This document shows positions 17,910-25,475 of a DNA stretch of 64,000 bases, piece after piece. The translations under genes were made by a program, and so were the position numbers. This DNA comes from Amnibacterium setariae (GTDB lineage Bacteria > Actinomycetota > Actinomycetes > Actinomycetales > Microbacteriaceae), in assembly GCF_003581425.1 (NCBI RefSeq), contig NZ_QXTG01000003.1, positions 124,293-188,292 on the forward strand, written 5' to 3'. The notes beneath the pieces were generated by a model that was not told where the DNA came from, ran no database searches, and saw nothing but the letters and a program-made list of their open reading frames with translations. Numbering within the stretch: the stretch's first letter is position 1; every line of letters begins with the position of its first letter.

Positions 17910-18812
17910 TCAGACGGACCGGGCGGTGAGGGTCAGCAGCGTCGCCTCCGGCCGGCAGGCGAAGCGCACCGGCGCCCAGATGGAGGTGCCGAGCCCCGCG
18001 GAGACCTCGAGCGAGGCCGTCCTCCCGTCGTGCGTCCAGGACGAGACGCCCTTCACCTGCCGCCGCGGGATGTCGCAGTTGGTCACGAGCGCGCCGTACC
18101 CGGGCACGCACACCTGGCCGCCGTGCGTGTGCCCGGCGAGCATCAGGTCCGCGCCGCGGTCGACGAACGCGTCGAGGATCCGGCGGTAGGGCGCGTGGGT
18201 GACGCCGAGCGTCAGCGCGGGCCGGACCTTCCGCGACCGCAGGCCGCGCAGGCCGGGCGTCAGGGCGGCGAGGTCGTCGTACTCCCGGTGCGGGTCGTCC
18301 GTGCCGAACGCGTCGATCACGACGCCGTTCACCTCGACCCTCGCGGTCCGGTTGTTCAGGCTCGTCCAGCCGAGCGAGCCGAGGTGGGCGCCGAGCGCGT
18401 CCGTGTCGAGCGCCTTCGGCTCCGCGTGCGCGCCGGAGGGGCCGCCGAAGTAGGCGAACGGGTTCTTCGGCTGGGGCGCCCAGTAGTCGTTCGAGCCCCA
18501 GACGAACAGGCCGGGGACGCCGCGGAACGGCTCGAGCGCGGCCTTCAGCCCGAGCAGGCCGACCGGGTGCCCGAGGTTGTCGCCGGTGTCGACGACGAGG
18601 TCCGGCTCGAGGTCGGCGAGCTCGCGGACGAACCGCTGCTTCCGCCGCTGCCACGGCGCCATGTGCAGGTCGGACAGGTGCAGCACCCTGAGGTCCCGCG
18701 AGCCGGGGGCCAGCACGGGCAGCGTCGCGCGCCGGACCGTGAAGGCGAGCCGTTCGATGCCGACGCCCCAGACGGCGGCGGCCGCTCCCGCGACCGCCGC
18801 CGTGCGGAGCAC
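17910..18812 (-). CDS. Metallophosphoesterase (calcineurin-like)
   Basis: Calcineurin-fold phosphoesterase with an N-terminal hydrophobic segment (residues ~5-25), 300 aa from GTG 18812. Metal-binding motifs in order are LSDLHM (near 56), DTGDN (near 83), GSND (near 108), THAP near 225, and GHTHGGQV near 247. These are the five blocks of the family. It resembles mycobacterial Rv3683, which also lies next to a class A PBP. Substrate unknown; location at the membrane suggests cell-envelope metabolism. GTG 18812 begins 5 nt after the PBP stop and gives the family's usual N-terminus; ATG 18845 would overlap the PBP gene by 28 bp. Co-transcribed with the PBP. Confidence 0.9.
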   Translation of the reverse strand: MLRTAAVAGAAAAVWGVGIERLAFTVRRATLPVLAPGSRDLRVLHLSDLHMAPWQRRKQRFVRELADLEPDLVVDTGDNLGHPVGLLGLKAALEPFRGVPGLFVWGSNDYWAPQPKNPFAYFGGPSGAHAEPKALDTDALGAHLGSLGWTSLNNRTARVEVNGVVIDAFGTDDPHREYDDLAALTPGLRGLRSRKVRPALTLGVTHAPYRRILDAFVDRGADLMLAGHTHGGQVCVPGYGALVTNCDIPRRQVKGVSSWTHDGRTASLEVSAGLGTSIWAPVRFACRPEATLLTLTARSV

Positions 18813-18817
18813 CGCGC

Positions 18818-21409
18818 CTACTGGGCCGGCGGCTGCTGCTGGCATGCGTTCTGGTCTCCGGCGACGGACAGCTGCACGGTCGTGCCGGCGGGGTCGGCCG
18901 GGGTGTTGTTCGGCGTCTGCTGCGCCACGAGGCACAGGTTGCCGCCCTGCGGGAACCACTGCACGTCCACCTTCGTGAACCCGGCCTGCGCCAGGGTGGC
19001 GAGCGCGTTCGAGATCGGCGACCCCATCACGTTCGGCACGACCGCCGTGGTGCCCGGCTGCGGGGCCGGCGGCGCCTGCGGGGCCGGTCCCGCGCTGATC
19101 GCGAGGGTGACCACGGTGCCGCCCGGCACGGAGCCGCCCGCCGCCGGATCGGTGCCGGCGACCTGCCCCTTCGGCACGTCGGAGCTCGCCGTCCCGCCGC
19201 GCTTCACCTGGAAGCCCGCGGTCTCGAGGATCTTCCGGGCCTCGGCCGGCGCCTTGCCGGTGACGTCGGGCACCGAGATCTTCTGGCCGTAGAGGTACTG
19301 CGACTCCGGGGTCGGCCAGGAGGTGTCGCCCGGGTACTTCGCCTGGTTCGCGGCCATGACGGCGCTCCAGAGGCAGTGGCGGGTGTTGGCCGCGACGGTG
19401 CTGTTCTGGCAGTAGGGGAAGCCCCGCGTCAGCCGCAGGCTCTGCTTCGGCGCGGTCCTCCCGACGTTGCCGACCCAGACCGCGCTCACGGCCTTCGTGG
19501 TCCCGCCGACGACCCAGGTGTCGATCGCGTCGTTCGTGGTGCCGGTCTTGGCGAAGCTCCAGGCCGAGCCGGCCGCGTAGCGATCGGCCGCCGCCGTGCC
19601 GCCGGTGATCACCTTGTTGAGGGCGTAGCCCGCCGCGACCGCGACGGCCGCCGGGATCGCCCGGTGGCAGTCCGCCTTCGGCACCGGCACCTCGTCGCCG
19701 TTCGACGCGACGATCTTGTCGATCGCGATCGGGGCGCACACCACGCCCTTGTTCGCGATCCCCGCGTAGGCCGTCGCCATCGTCAGCGGCGCCACCTCGT
19801 TGGTGCCGAGGATCGAGGAGGGGTTCTTGTACTGCAGCGGGTCGCCGTCGGCCCGGTGCACGAGCAGGTCCTCGGCCCGGTCGCGGATGTCGCACAGGTC
19901 GAGCTTCTCGGCCATCGAGGCGTAGGCGCCGTTCACGCTCTTCTGGGTGGCGAACAGCACCGTCTGGTAGCCGCCCTCGCCCGGCTCGTCGTTCTTGACG
20001 GGGTACGGCGCGGCGGGCTGCTTGCACGCCGTGATGTTGCCGGCGGGCACGGTGCGCCCGCTGCCGTCGACGACCTCGTTCAGGCCGTGGCCGTGCTCGA
20101 GCCAGTCGACCAGGGAGAACGTCTTGTAGGTCGAGCCCGGCTGGAAGCCGCCCGAGCCGCCGTAGTCCCGGTCCGTGTTCCAGTTGACCGCGGTCGCGGT
20201 GTACTGCTTCCCGCCGGTGCCCTTGCCGCCGGTGTCGTCGTACCGCTTGCTCTGCACCATGGACAGCACCCGGCCGGTGCCGGGCTGCACGCTCACGGCC
20301 GCTCCGCCCATGTCCGTCCCGACCGGCGACGCGGAGGGCACGTAGGTCTTCATCGCCTCGGACGCCTTCTTCTGCAGCCCGAGGTCGAGGGTCGTGTAGA
20401 TCTTCCAGCCGGAGCTCTGCAGCTTGTTGTACCGCTCGCGGTCCGTCTCGCCGAAGGTCTTGTTCTTCTGGATGATCTTGCTGACGTAGTCGCAGAAGTA
20501 GGCGGCGGATCCCGCGCCGGCGCAGCCCGCCGTGGTGGGCGTGATCTTGGGCTTCACCGGGGTCTGGACCGCCTCCTGGTACTGCGCGGCGGTGATCCAG
20601 CCCTCCTTCTTCTCGACGCCGAGGATGTAGTCGCGGCGGACCTTGTTCGCCGGGAGGTTGGCCTTCTCGTCGATGCGCAGGAAGGCCGGGTTGTTGACGA
20701 TCGCCATGAGGCTCGCGGCCTGCGCGACGGACAGGTCCTTCGCGTCGACGTCGAAGTAGTACTTCGCCGCGGCCTGGATGCCGTAGATCCGGCCGCCGAA
20801 GCCGGCGATGTTGAGGTAGCCGAGGAGGATCTGGTCCTTGTCGTAGACCTTCTCGAGGCCGATCGCGTTGCGGGCCTCGCGCAGCTTCCGCTGGATGCCG
20901 CCGGTGCACTCCTGGTACGCGGCGGTGACCTGCGCCTCCGTCGGCAGCAGCTCCGCCTCCTGGATGCAGACGTTCTTCACGTACTGCTGCGTGATCGTCG
21001 AGGCGCCCTGCCCGCCGCCGTGCGTCAGGTTCGACACGAACGCGCGCAGGATGCCGGTCGGGTCGACGCCGCCGTGGTCGTAGAAGCGGGTGTCCTCCGC
21101 GGCCAGCGTCGCGTTCTTCACCGTCGCGGGCACGTCGTCCCAGCGGATGACCTCGCGGTTCTGGTTGTAGAAGGACGCGAGCAGCTTGTCCTTGCCGCCG
21201 CTCTTCGCGTAGATCTGCGTCTTCTGCTGGTAGTTGGTCAGCTTCAGGTCGTCGGGGATCGGGGCGAACCAGCCGGAGCCGCCCGTGGCGTCCTTGGCGG
21301 TCAGCGCCATCGCGGGCGCGACGCCGGCCGTGAGCATGACGCCGGCCACCACGAGGATGCCGAGGATCCCCGCGAAGGCGGACCCGGTGCGACGAGGGCG
21401 AGCAGACAT
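18818..21409 (-). CDS. Bifunctional class A penicillin-binding protein with PASTA domains
   Basis: Peptidoglycan glycosyltransferase/transpeptidase, PonA2-like, 863 aa. A short cytoplasmic head and one membrane helix (residues ~11-36) anchor it. The glycosyltransferase GT51 domain follows (catalytic E105 in AAEDTRFYDHGG, then GASTITQQYVKN near 136). The transpeptidase has SxxK in PGSTYKTF (near 425), SVN in QKSVNGAY and KTGTTND (near 620). Two PASTA domains close the protein, starting VPDVTG (near 712) and VPNVMG (near 790). These are expected to sense or bind peptidoglycan. ATG 21409 matches the membrane-helix spacing; a TAGCAT -10 ends 7 nt upstream, suggesting leaderless mRNA. Divergent from the 52-aa protein/RidA pair and followed by the metallophosphoesterase, as around Rv3682. 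Confidence 0.95.
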   Translation of the reverse strand: MSARPRRTGSAFAGILGILVVAGVMLTAGVAPAMALTAKDATGGSGWFAPIPDDLKLTNYQQKTQIYAKSGGKDKLLASFYNQNREVIRWDDVPATVKNATLAAEDTRFYDHGGVDPTGILRAFVSNLTHGGGQGASTITQQYVKNVCIQEAELLPTEAQVTAAYQECTGGIQRKLREARNAIGLEKVYDKDQILLGYLNIAGFGGRIYGIQAAAKYYFDVDAKDLSVAQAASLMAIVNNPAFLRIDEKANLPANKVRRDYILGVEKKEGWITAAQYQEAVQTPVKPKITPTTAGCAGAGSAAYFCDYVSKIIQKNKTFGETDRERYNKLQSSGWKIYTTLDLGLQKKASEAMKTYVPSASPVGTDMGGAAVSVQPGTGRVLSMVQSKRYDDTGGKGTGGKQYTATAVNWNTDRDYGGSGGFQPGSTYKTFSLVDWLEHGHGLNEVVDGSGRTVPAGNITACKQPAAPYPVKNDEPGEGGYQTVLFATQKSVNGAYASMAEKLDLCDIRDRAEDLLVHRADGDPLQYKNPSSILGTNEVAPLTMATAYAGIANKGVVCAPIAIDKIVASNGDEVPVPKADCHRAIPAAVAVAAGYALNKVITGGTAAADRYAAGSAWSFAKTGTTNDAIDTWVVGGTTKAVSAVWVGNVGRTAPKQSLRLTRGFPYCQNSTVAANTRHCLWSAVMAANQAKYPGDTSWPTPESQYLYGQKISVPDVTGKAPAEARKILETAGFQVKRGGTASSDVPKGQVAGTDPAAGGSVPGGTVVTLAISAGPAPQAPPAPQPGTTAVVPNVMGSPISNALATLAQAGFTKVDVQWFPQGGNLCLVAQQTPNNTPADPAGTTVQLSVAGDQNACQQQPPAQ

Positions 21410-21416
21410 AGGCTCG

Positions 21417-21422
21417 ATGCTA
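21417..21422 (-). promoter_or_regulatory. Candidate -10 (TAGCAT) of the PBP gene
   Basis: On the minus strand TAGCAT ends 7 nt before the PBP ATG, with no Shine-Dalgarno sequence between, consistent with leaderless transcription. Confidence 0.5.
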
Positions 21423-21478
21423 GGTCGGGGTCCGCGCGCGGCCCGGCGCCCCGCCGCAACCCCCAAAAAGGAGGACAG

Positions 21479-21637
21479 ATGCCCGTCTGGGAGTACGCGA
21501 CCACGCCGCTGCTGATCCACAACACCACCGCGATCCTGAACACGTGGGGCGCCGACGGATGGGAGCTCGTCCAGATCGTGGTCGGTCCCGAGGGCGGGCT
21601 CGTCGCATACCTGAAGCGGCAGAAGGCCGGCGCCTGA
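21479..21637 (+). CDS. Small conserved protein (DUF4177-like)
   Basis: 52-aa soluble protein with an excellent ribosome site (AAGGAGGA, 5 nt before ATG). The pattern MPVWEYATTPLL ... LNTWGADGWELVQIV resembles DUF4177-type small proteins. The function is unknown. Its stop overlaps the RidA start by one base (TGATG), so the two are co-translated. A protein of about this size sits at the same place beside the RidA homologue in mycobacteria (Rv3678A/Rv3678c, from memory), so the pairing appears conserved across the phylum. Confidence 0.85.
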   Translation: MPVWEYATTPLLIHNTTAILNTWGADGWELVQIVVGPEGGLVAYLKRQKAGA

Positions 21638-22095
21638 TGGCCGTCGCCGACCGGCTCGCCGAGCTGGGCCTCGTCCTCCCGCCCGTCGCCGCGCCCGCGG
21701 GCTCGTACGTACCCGCCGTCGCGAGCGGCGACCTCGTCTTCACCTCCGGGCAGCTGCCGTTCGTCGACGGCGCCCTCGCCCGGACCGGCGTGCTCGGTCA
21801 GGACGTCGAGGTGCAGGAGGCGCGCGACCTCGCCGCGACCGCCGCGCTGAACGCGCTCGCCACCGTCGCCGAGGTCCTCGGCGGCCTCGACCGCGTCGTG
21901 CGGATCGTCAAGGTGACCGGGTTCGTCGCCTCCGCGCCCGGGTTCTCGCAGCAGCCCGCCGTGATCAACGGGGCGTCCGACCTGCTCGTCGACGTATTCG
22001 GCGACCACGGCCGCCACGCGCGCTCCGCCGTCGGCGTGGCCGCCCTCCCGCTCGGGTCCCCCGTCGAGGTCGAGCTCATCGCCCAGTTCCGCTGA
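21637..22095 (+). CDS. RidA-family (YjgF/Rv3678c-like) protein
   Basis: 152-aa member of the RidA/YjgF/YER057c superfamily; archetypal RidA hydrolyses reactive enamine/imine intermediates of amino-acid enzymes. Family features are FTSGQLPFVDGAL (near residue 38), the helix LAATAALNALATVAEVLGGLDRVVRIVKVTGFV (in part, near 75), and RSAVGVAALPLGSPVEVEL near 130. The conserved catalytic Arg of true RidA (in the R-x-A-V-G-V context) is present as ARSAVGV near residue 129. ATG shares a base with the upstream stop. Followed by a nested inverted repeat instead of a simple terminator. Family firm, physiological substrate unknown. Confidence 0.9.
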   Translation: MAVADRLAELGLVLPPVAAPAGSYVPAVASGDLVFTSGQLPFVDGALARTGVLGQDVEVQEARDLAATAALNALATVAEVLGGLDRVVRIVKVTGFVASAPGFSQQPAVINGASDLLVDVFGDHGRHARSAVGVAALPLGSPVEVELIAQFR

Positions 22096-22114
22096 TCGCG
22101 GATCCGGACTTCCG

Positions 22115-22197
22115 TCGCGGATCCGGAGATCGGATGCGACACGCCGTCGGCGGCGCCCTGCAGCACGGCGTGTCGGCGAGGATCTCCGGATCCGCGA
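22115..22197. repeat. Nested inverted repeat, 83 bp
   Basis: Outer perfect 17-bp arms (22115-22131 and 22181-22197, core CGGATCCGGAGATC) enclose perfect 11-bp arms CGACACGCCGT / ACGGCGTGTCG (22137-22147, 22165-22175). Parts recur nearby: a direct repeat of TCGCGGATCCGGA at 22096-22108, and GCGACACGCCG again near 22247. It lies in the 422-bp gap between the RidA gene and tadA, upstream of the 6C RNA promoter. Function unknown: RidA terminator, protein-binding cruciform, or a dispersed intergenic repeat. Confidence 0.75.
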
Positions 22198-22281
22198 GGA
22201 GCCCGGACCGGCGACCGGCCGTGCCACGGCGATCCCCGGATTCATGCGCGACACGCCGAGGTCGACACGCGGTGGTATCGC

Positions 22282-22309
22282 TTGCACCGGACCTCGAATT
22301 GGGTACACT
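22282..22309 (+). promoter_or_regulatory. Promoter of the 6C small RNA
   Basis: TTGCAC (22282-22287) and TACACT (22304-22309) separated by 16 bp form a good housekeeping-sigma promoter; transcription should start near 22315. Confidence 0.8.
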
Positions 22310-22314
22310 CGCAG

Positions 22315-22416
22315 ACGTCGAGTGAAGAGCTTGGCTTGCGGCGCTGTCGATTCCCCCCAGTCGGGCGCTGCTGAGGCGGCACCTGTTCCCCCCAATAGGT
22401 GCCGCCCCTTCTTTTT
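22315..22416 (+). ncRNA. 6C small RNA
   Basis: About 100-nt RNA with the defining architecture of the actinobacterial 6C family: two hairpins each exposing six unpaired cytosines. Hairpin 1 has GCGC..CGA pairing with TCG..GCGC around a CCCCCC loop (about 22341-22369). Hairpin 2 has perfect 10-bp arms GGCGGCACCT / AGGTGCCGCC (22375-22384, 22397-22406) around a second CCCCCC loop, followed by CCTTCTTTTT, making it the intrinsic terminator. The 5' end is inferred from the promoter. In mycobacteria the 6C RNA (B11) also lies beside the tad-like locus. Known members repress mRNAs by pairing the C loops with G-rich ribosome sites. Confidence 0.9.
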
Positions 22417-22517
22417 CCCCGCTGACCCCTGCTTCCGGGGCGGGCGCAGAGCCGCGGTTCCCCTCCTCCCCAGGCGGCCGCCGTGCGGAGGGTCCCGGCC
22501 GCTCGTAGCGTGCGCGC

Positions 22518-23522
22518 GTGGTCCCGCCCTTCGTGCCCCTCGCGCCCCCGGGGGCGGTCCCGCCCGGCGCGCCATCGGCGGCCGCGTCGCCCGCGCCGAT
22601 CCGGCTGCCGGAGCTCGGCCCGCTCGCGCCCCACGCGCAGGACCCGGCCGTCACGGACCTGCTGATCGACGGGGCCGGTGCCCTCTGGCGCGACGCCGGG
22701 CACGGGCTCGAGGCGGTGCCCGACCTGCCGCCGCTCGACGCCGCCGAGGCGCGTCGGCTCGCGGTCGCGCTCGTCGCCGCCGGCGGCCGCCACCTCGACG
22801 ACGCGACGCCGTGCGTCGACGTCCGCCTGCCGGGCGCCCGGGTGCACGCCGTGCTGCCGCCGGTTTCCACCGGCGGCCCGCTCGTCTCCGTCCGCATCGC
22901 GCCGGCGACGCCGTGGCGGCTCGTGGACCTCGAGCGCCTCGGGATGCTCGAGGCCGCGCAGGGCGCAGCGCTCCGGGAGGCGGTGCGCCTCCGTCGCAAC
23001 CTCCTCGTCTGCGGCCCCGCGGGCAGCGGCAAGACCGCCCTGCTCGCCGCGCTGATGGCCGAGGTCCCGGCGCACGAGCGCATCGTCACCGTCGAGGACG
23101 TCGCCGAGATCGTCGTGGAGCACCCGCACGTCGTCGGGCTCGAGGCGCGTCAGCCGAACAGCGACGGCGTCGGCGGCGTCGGCCTCGCGGCGCTCGTGCG
23201 CGAGACGCTGCGCATGCGACCCGACCGCATCGTGGTGGGGGAGTGCCGCGGCGCCGAGATCGCCGAGCTGCTGAGCGCGCTCAACACCGGGCACGACGGC
23301 GGCGCAGGCACCGTGCACTGCGCGGACCCGGACGGGCTCGGCGCCCGCCTGGAGGCGCTCGGCGCGCTCGCCGGCCTGCCGCCCGCGGCGCTGCGCGCGC
23401 AGGCCCTCGCGGCGATCGACGTCGTCGTGCAGCTCGGGCGGTCGGGCGGGCTGCGGCGCGTCGAGCGGATCGGCGCCCTCGCCGCCCGGGCGGACGGCTC
23501 CCTCGTGGTCGTCGACCCGTGA
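22518..23522 (+). CDS. tadA: Tad/Flp pilus assembly ATPase TadA (CpaF-like)
   Basis: Secretion NTPase of type II/IV systems that powers Flp pilus assembly; 334 aa, the short actinobacterial form (Rv3659c-like). Walker A GPAGSGKT at residues 166-173; the acidic box near VTVEDVAEIV (near 192) and Walker B/His-box region RMRPDRIVVGECRG (near 232), then LNTGHDGGAGTVHC near 254. The ~40-aa Pro/Ala N-terminus is low complexity. GTG start at 22518, with TAGCGT ending 6 nt upstream and no Shine-Dalgarno sequence (leaderless candidate). Overlaps the next gene by 4 nt (GTGA). Confidence 0.93.
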   Translation: MVPPFVPLAPPGAVPPGAPSAAASPAPIRLPELGPLAPHAQDPAVTDLLIDGAGALWRDAGHGLEAVPDLPPLDAAEARRLAVALVAAGGRHLDDATPCVDVRLPGARVHAVLPPVSTGGPLVSVRIAPATPWRLVDLERLGMLEAAQGAALREAVRLRRNLLVCGPAGSGKTALLAALMAEVPAHERIVTVEDVAEIVVEHPHVVGLEARQPNSDGVGGVGLAALVRETLRMRPDRIVVGECRGAEIAELLSALNTGHDGGAGTVHCADPDGLGARLEALGALAGLPPAALRAQALAAIDVVVQLGRSGGLRRVERIGALAARADGSLVVVDP

Positions 23523-24418
23523 GGCGCGTCGACCCGGCCGCGGAGGCGGACGGCGTCGCGGCGGACCTCGAGCGGCTCCGGGCCCTCGTCGGCGCCGGCG
23601 CGACGCAGCAGGCGGCGTGGGCGTACCTCGCGACCACCGCGGACCCCGTCGCGGCGGCGCTCGCGCGCGGTGCGGCCGACGCCGCCGCGCGGGGCGCCCC
23701 GCTCGCCCCGGCGTTCCGCGACGCCTCCGCCGCATGGCGCAGCGCCGGGGCCGTGGTCGGCCTCGCCGCGGAGACGGGTGCGCCGCTCGCCGCGGCGCTG
23801 CGGACCGCCGCCACCGGCGCGCGCCGGACGGCCGAGCTCCACCGCGCAGTCTCCGCCTCGATGGCCGGGCCGGTCGCGAGCGCCCGGCTCGTGCTCGCCC
23901 TCCCTCCCGCGACCGCCCTGCTCGGCTGGGCGTTCGGCTTCGACGTGCCCCGCGTGCTCCTCTCCGGCGTCGGCGCCGTCCTCGTGGCCGTCGGCGGCGC
24001 CCTGCTCGCCGGCGCCGGCCTCTGGAGCCGCCGGCTGGTCCGCGCCGCCCGCACCACGTCGTGGACGACGGGGCTCGGCCTCGAGCTCGTCGCGACCGCC
24101 GTCCGTGCAGGGCTCCCCGTCCCGGCGGCCCGCGCGCTCGCCGCCGACGCGGGGAGCGCGGCCGGCGTCGCGGTGCAGGACGACGTCGACGAGGTGCTCG
24201 CGTTCGCCGCCCGGGCGGGGCTGCCCGTCGTCGGGCTGCTCCTCGCCGAGGCGGACCGGGTCCGGCGGGCGGCCCTCGCGGACGCCCGCGTGCGCGCGGA
24301 GGCCTTGGCCGTCCGCCTCCTCCTGCCGCTCGGGCTGCTCGTGCTGCCCGCGTTCCTCCTGCTCGGAGCCGTGCCCGTCGGGCTCGCCGTCCTCTCCTCC
24401 ACAGCCCTGCCGCTGTGA
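23519..24418 (+). CDS. tadB: Type II secretion F-domain protein (TadB/TadC-like)
   Basis: Inner-membrane platform protein of the Tad apparatus. 299 aa with a soluble N-terminal part (residues ~1-115), a hydrophobic pair (~120-175), the T2SSF-like domain (residues ~175-270: TSWTTGLGLELVATAVRAGL, and RVRAEALAVRLLLPLG), and a final membrane helix. GTG start overlaps tadA by 4 nt. Most actinobacterial tad loci carry separate TadB and TadC proteins; only this one platform gene is present here, so one is missing or the two are merged. Symbol assigned by position. Confidence 0.82.
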   Translation: MRRVDPAAEADGVAADLERLRALVGAGATQQAAWAYLATTADPVAAALARGAADAAARGAPLAPAFRDASAAWRSAGAVVGLAAETGAPLAAALRTAATGARRTAELHRAVSASMAGPVASARLVLALPPATALLGWAFGFDVPRVLLSGVGAVLVAVGGALLAGAGLWSRRLVRAARTTSWTTGLGLELVATAVRAGLPVPAARALAADAGSAAGVAVQDDVDEVLAFAARAGLPVVGLLLAEADRVRRAALADARVRAEALAVRLLLPLGLLVLPAFLLLGAVPVGLAVLSSTALPL

Positions 24419-24507
24419 TCCCGGCACGGGAGGCGCCACCATGGGCGCGCCCGTGCCGGGGCCGCGACGGAGGTCGCGGTCGTGCGAACAAGAGAAAGAG
24501 GTACGGG

Positions 24508-24699
24508 ATGGAACGCGAACCGCTGCTGCGCGCACGGCTCGACGCCTTCGAGGACGACGGCGCGGTCACGGCCGAGTACGCCATCGCGACGATCGCCGCC
24601 GTCGGGTTCGCCGCGCTGCTCGTCGTCGTGCTGCGGAGCGACCAGGTGCGCGGCCTGCTGCTGAGCCTGGTGACTCGTGCGCTCGCGATGCCGGACTGA
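24508..24699 (+). CDS. Flp-type pilin (DUF4244)
   Basis: 63-aa putative major pilin. Residue order: charged leader, then DDG-AVTAEYAIATIAAVGFAALLVVVL. The Gly before AVTAE with Glu at +5 is the class of prepilin signal cleaved by TadV/CpaA-type peptidases, and the hydrophobic stretch (residues ~24-42) would form the fibre core. It matches the DUF4244/Rv3656c group next to TadA/B. ATG at 24508 with upstream AAAGAGG ribosome site. Its end overlaps the next gene by 23 nt. Confidence 0.85.
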   Translation: MEREPLLRARLDAFEDDGAVTAEYAIATIAAVGFAALLVVVLRSDQVRGLLLSLVTRALAMPD

Positions 24700-25006
24700 G
24701 GGGGCCGTCACCGCGGAGGTCGCGGTCGCGATCCCCGCGGTGCTGCTCGTGCTCGCGGCCTGCCTCGGCGGGCTCCGGGTCGGCGTCGAGCGCATCCGCG
24801 TCGTGGACGCGGCCGCGCAGGCGGCGCGGCTCGCGGCGATCGGGGAGGCCCCGGAGGGCGCCGCGGCCCGGATCGGCGCCGAGGTCCGTGGCCGCACGCG
24901 ATCGGGGGAGACGGTCTGCGTCGTCGTCGGCAGCACCGCGACCGTGCTCGGCGTGCCCGTCCCCGTCGAGGCGACGTCGTGCGCGCTGGCCGGGCTCCGG
25001 CCGTGA
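24677..25006 (+). CDS. TadE-like pseudopilin
   Basis: 109-aa protein with a prepilin-like signal EGAVTAEVAVAIPAVLLVLA (residues 8-27; Gly then Glu at +5 as in the adjacent pilin). A ~75-aa extracytoplasmic domain follows with two cysteines (ETVCVVV, ATSCAL) that could form a disulfide, as in TadE minor pilins. GTG start lies inside the pilin gene's last 23 bases, indicating tight translational coupling. Equivalent in place to Rv3655c. Confidence 0.78.
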   Translation: MRSRCRTEGAVTAEVAVAIPAVLLVLAACLGGLRVGVERIRVVDAAAQAARLAAIGEAPEGAAARIGAEVRGRTRSGETVCVVVGSTATVLGVPVPVEATSCALAGLRP

Positions 25007-25341
25007 GGGACGACACCGGCGCCGGCACCGCGCTCGCCGTCGGGATCGCCGCGGCCGTCGCGGTGCTGACGGGGCTGCTGCTCGTCGTGGGCGCCGTGCT
25101 CGTCGCGCACCGCGCGGCGGTGGCGGCGGCTGACGCCGCGGCGCTCGCCGGCGCCGACACGGCGCTCGGCAACGCGACCGGCACGCCCTGCGCGCGGGCC
25201 GCCGAGGTCGTCGCCTCGGCCGGCGTCCGGCTCGAGCGCTGCGAGCAGCACGGGGAGCTCGTCCGGGTCCGGGTGACCGCGACCGCCGCAGGGGTCCCGG
25301 TGGGCGCCGCGGCGGTCGCGGGGCCCCCTCCGGCCCGCTGA
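25003..25341 (+). CDS. Rv3654c-like Tad protein (TadE/TadG-type)
   Basis: 112-aa single-span secreted or membrane protein. It begins RDDTGAGTALAVGIAAAV with a hydrophobic helix at residues ~10-35, then HRAAVAAADAAALAGADTALG, characteristic of TadG/Rv3654c-type proteins. A two-cysteine tail follows (TPCARAAEVV, LERCEQ). Starts at GTG overlapping the previous stop by 4 nt (GTGA). It ends the tad cluster; the 134-bp gap to topA holds TATGGT (25394-25399), a candidate topA -10. Function in the pilus is inferred from context only. Confidence 0.75.
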   Translation: MRDDTGAGTALAVGIAAAVAVLTGLLLVVGAVLVAHRAAVAAADAAALAGADTALGNATGTPCARAAEVVASAGVRLERCEQHGELVRVRVTATAAGVPVGAAAVAGPPPAR

Positions 25342-25475
25342 TGCGGGGGTGCGAGTCCGCCCGGCGGCGCCCGGCGGGTGTCGGCGCCGTGTGTATGGTG
25401 TGCGGGACCGGCCCCGGCGACCCCGGAGCGGCCGGTCGTCGACGGGGGCGTCGCGCGGAGTGCGAGGAGGTGGCC

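Noticed and set aside
18812-18845. ATG 18845 as metallophosphoesterase start
   Set aside because: It would overlap the PBP gene by 28 bp; GTG 18812 gives the usual family N-terminus after the PBP stop.
22115-22197. Ordinary intrinsic terminator of the RidA gene
   Set aside because: Not excluded, but there is no U tract and the sub-motifs recur outside the hairpin; left as a repeat of unknown function.
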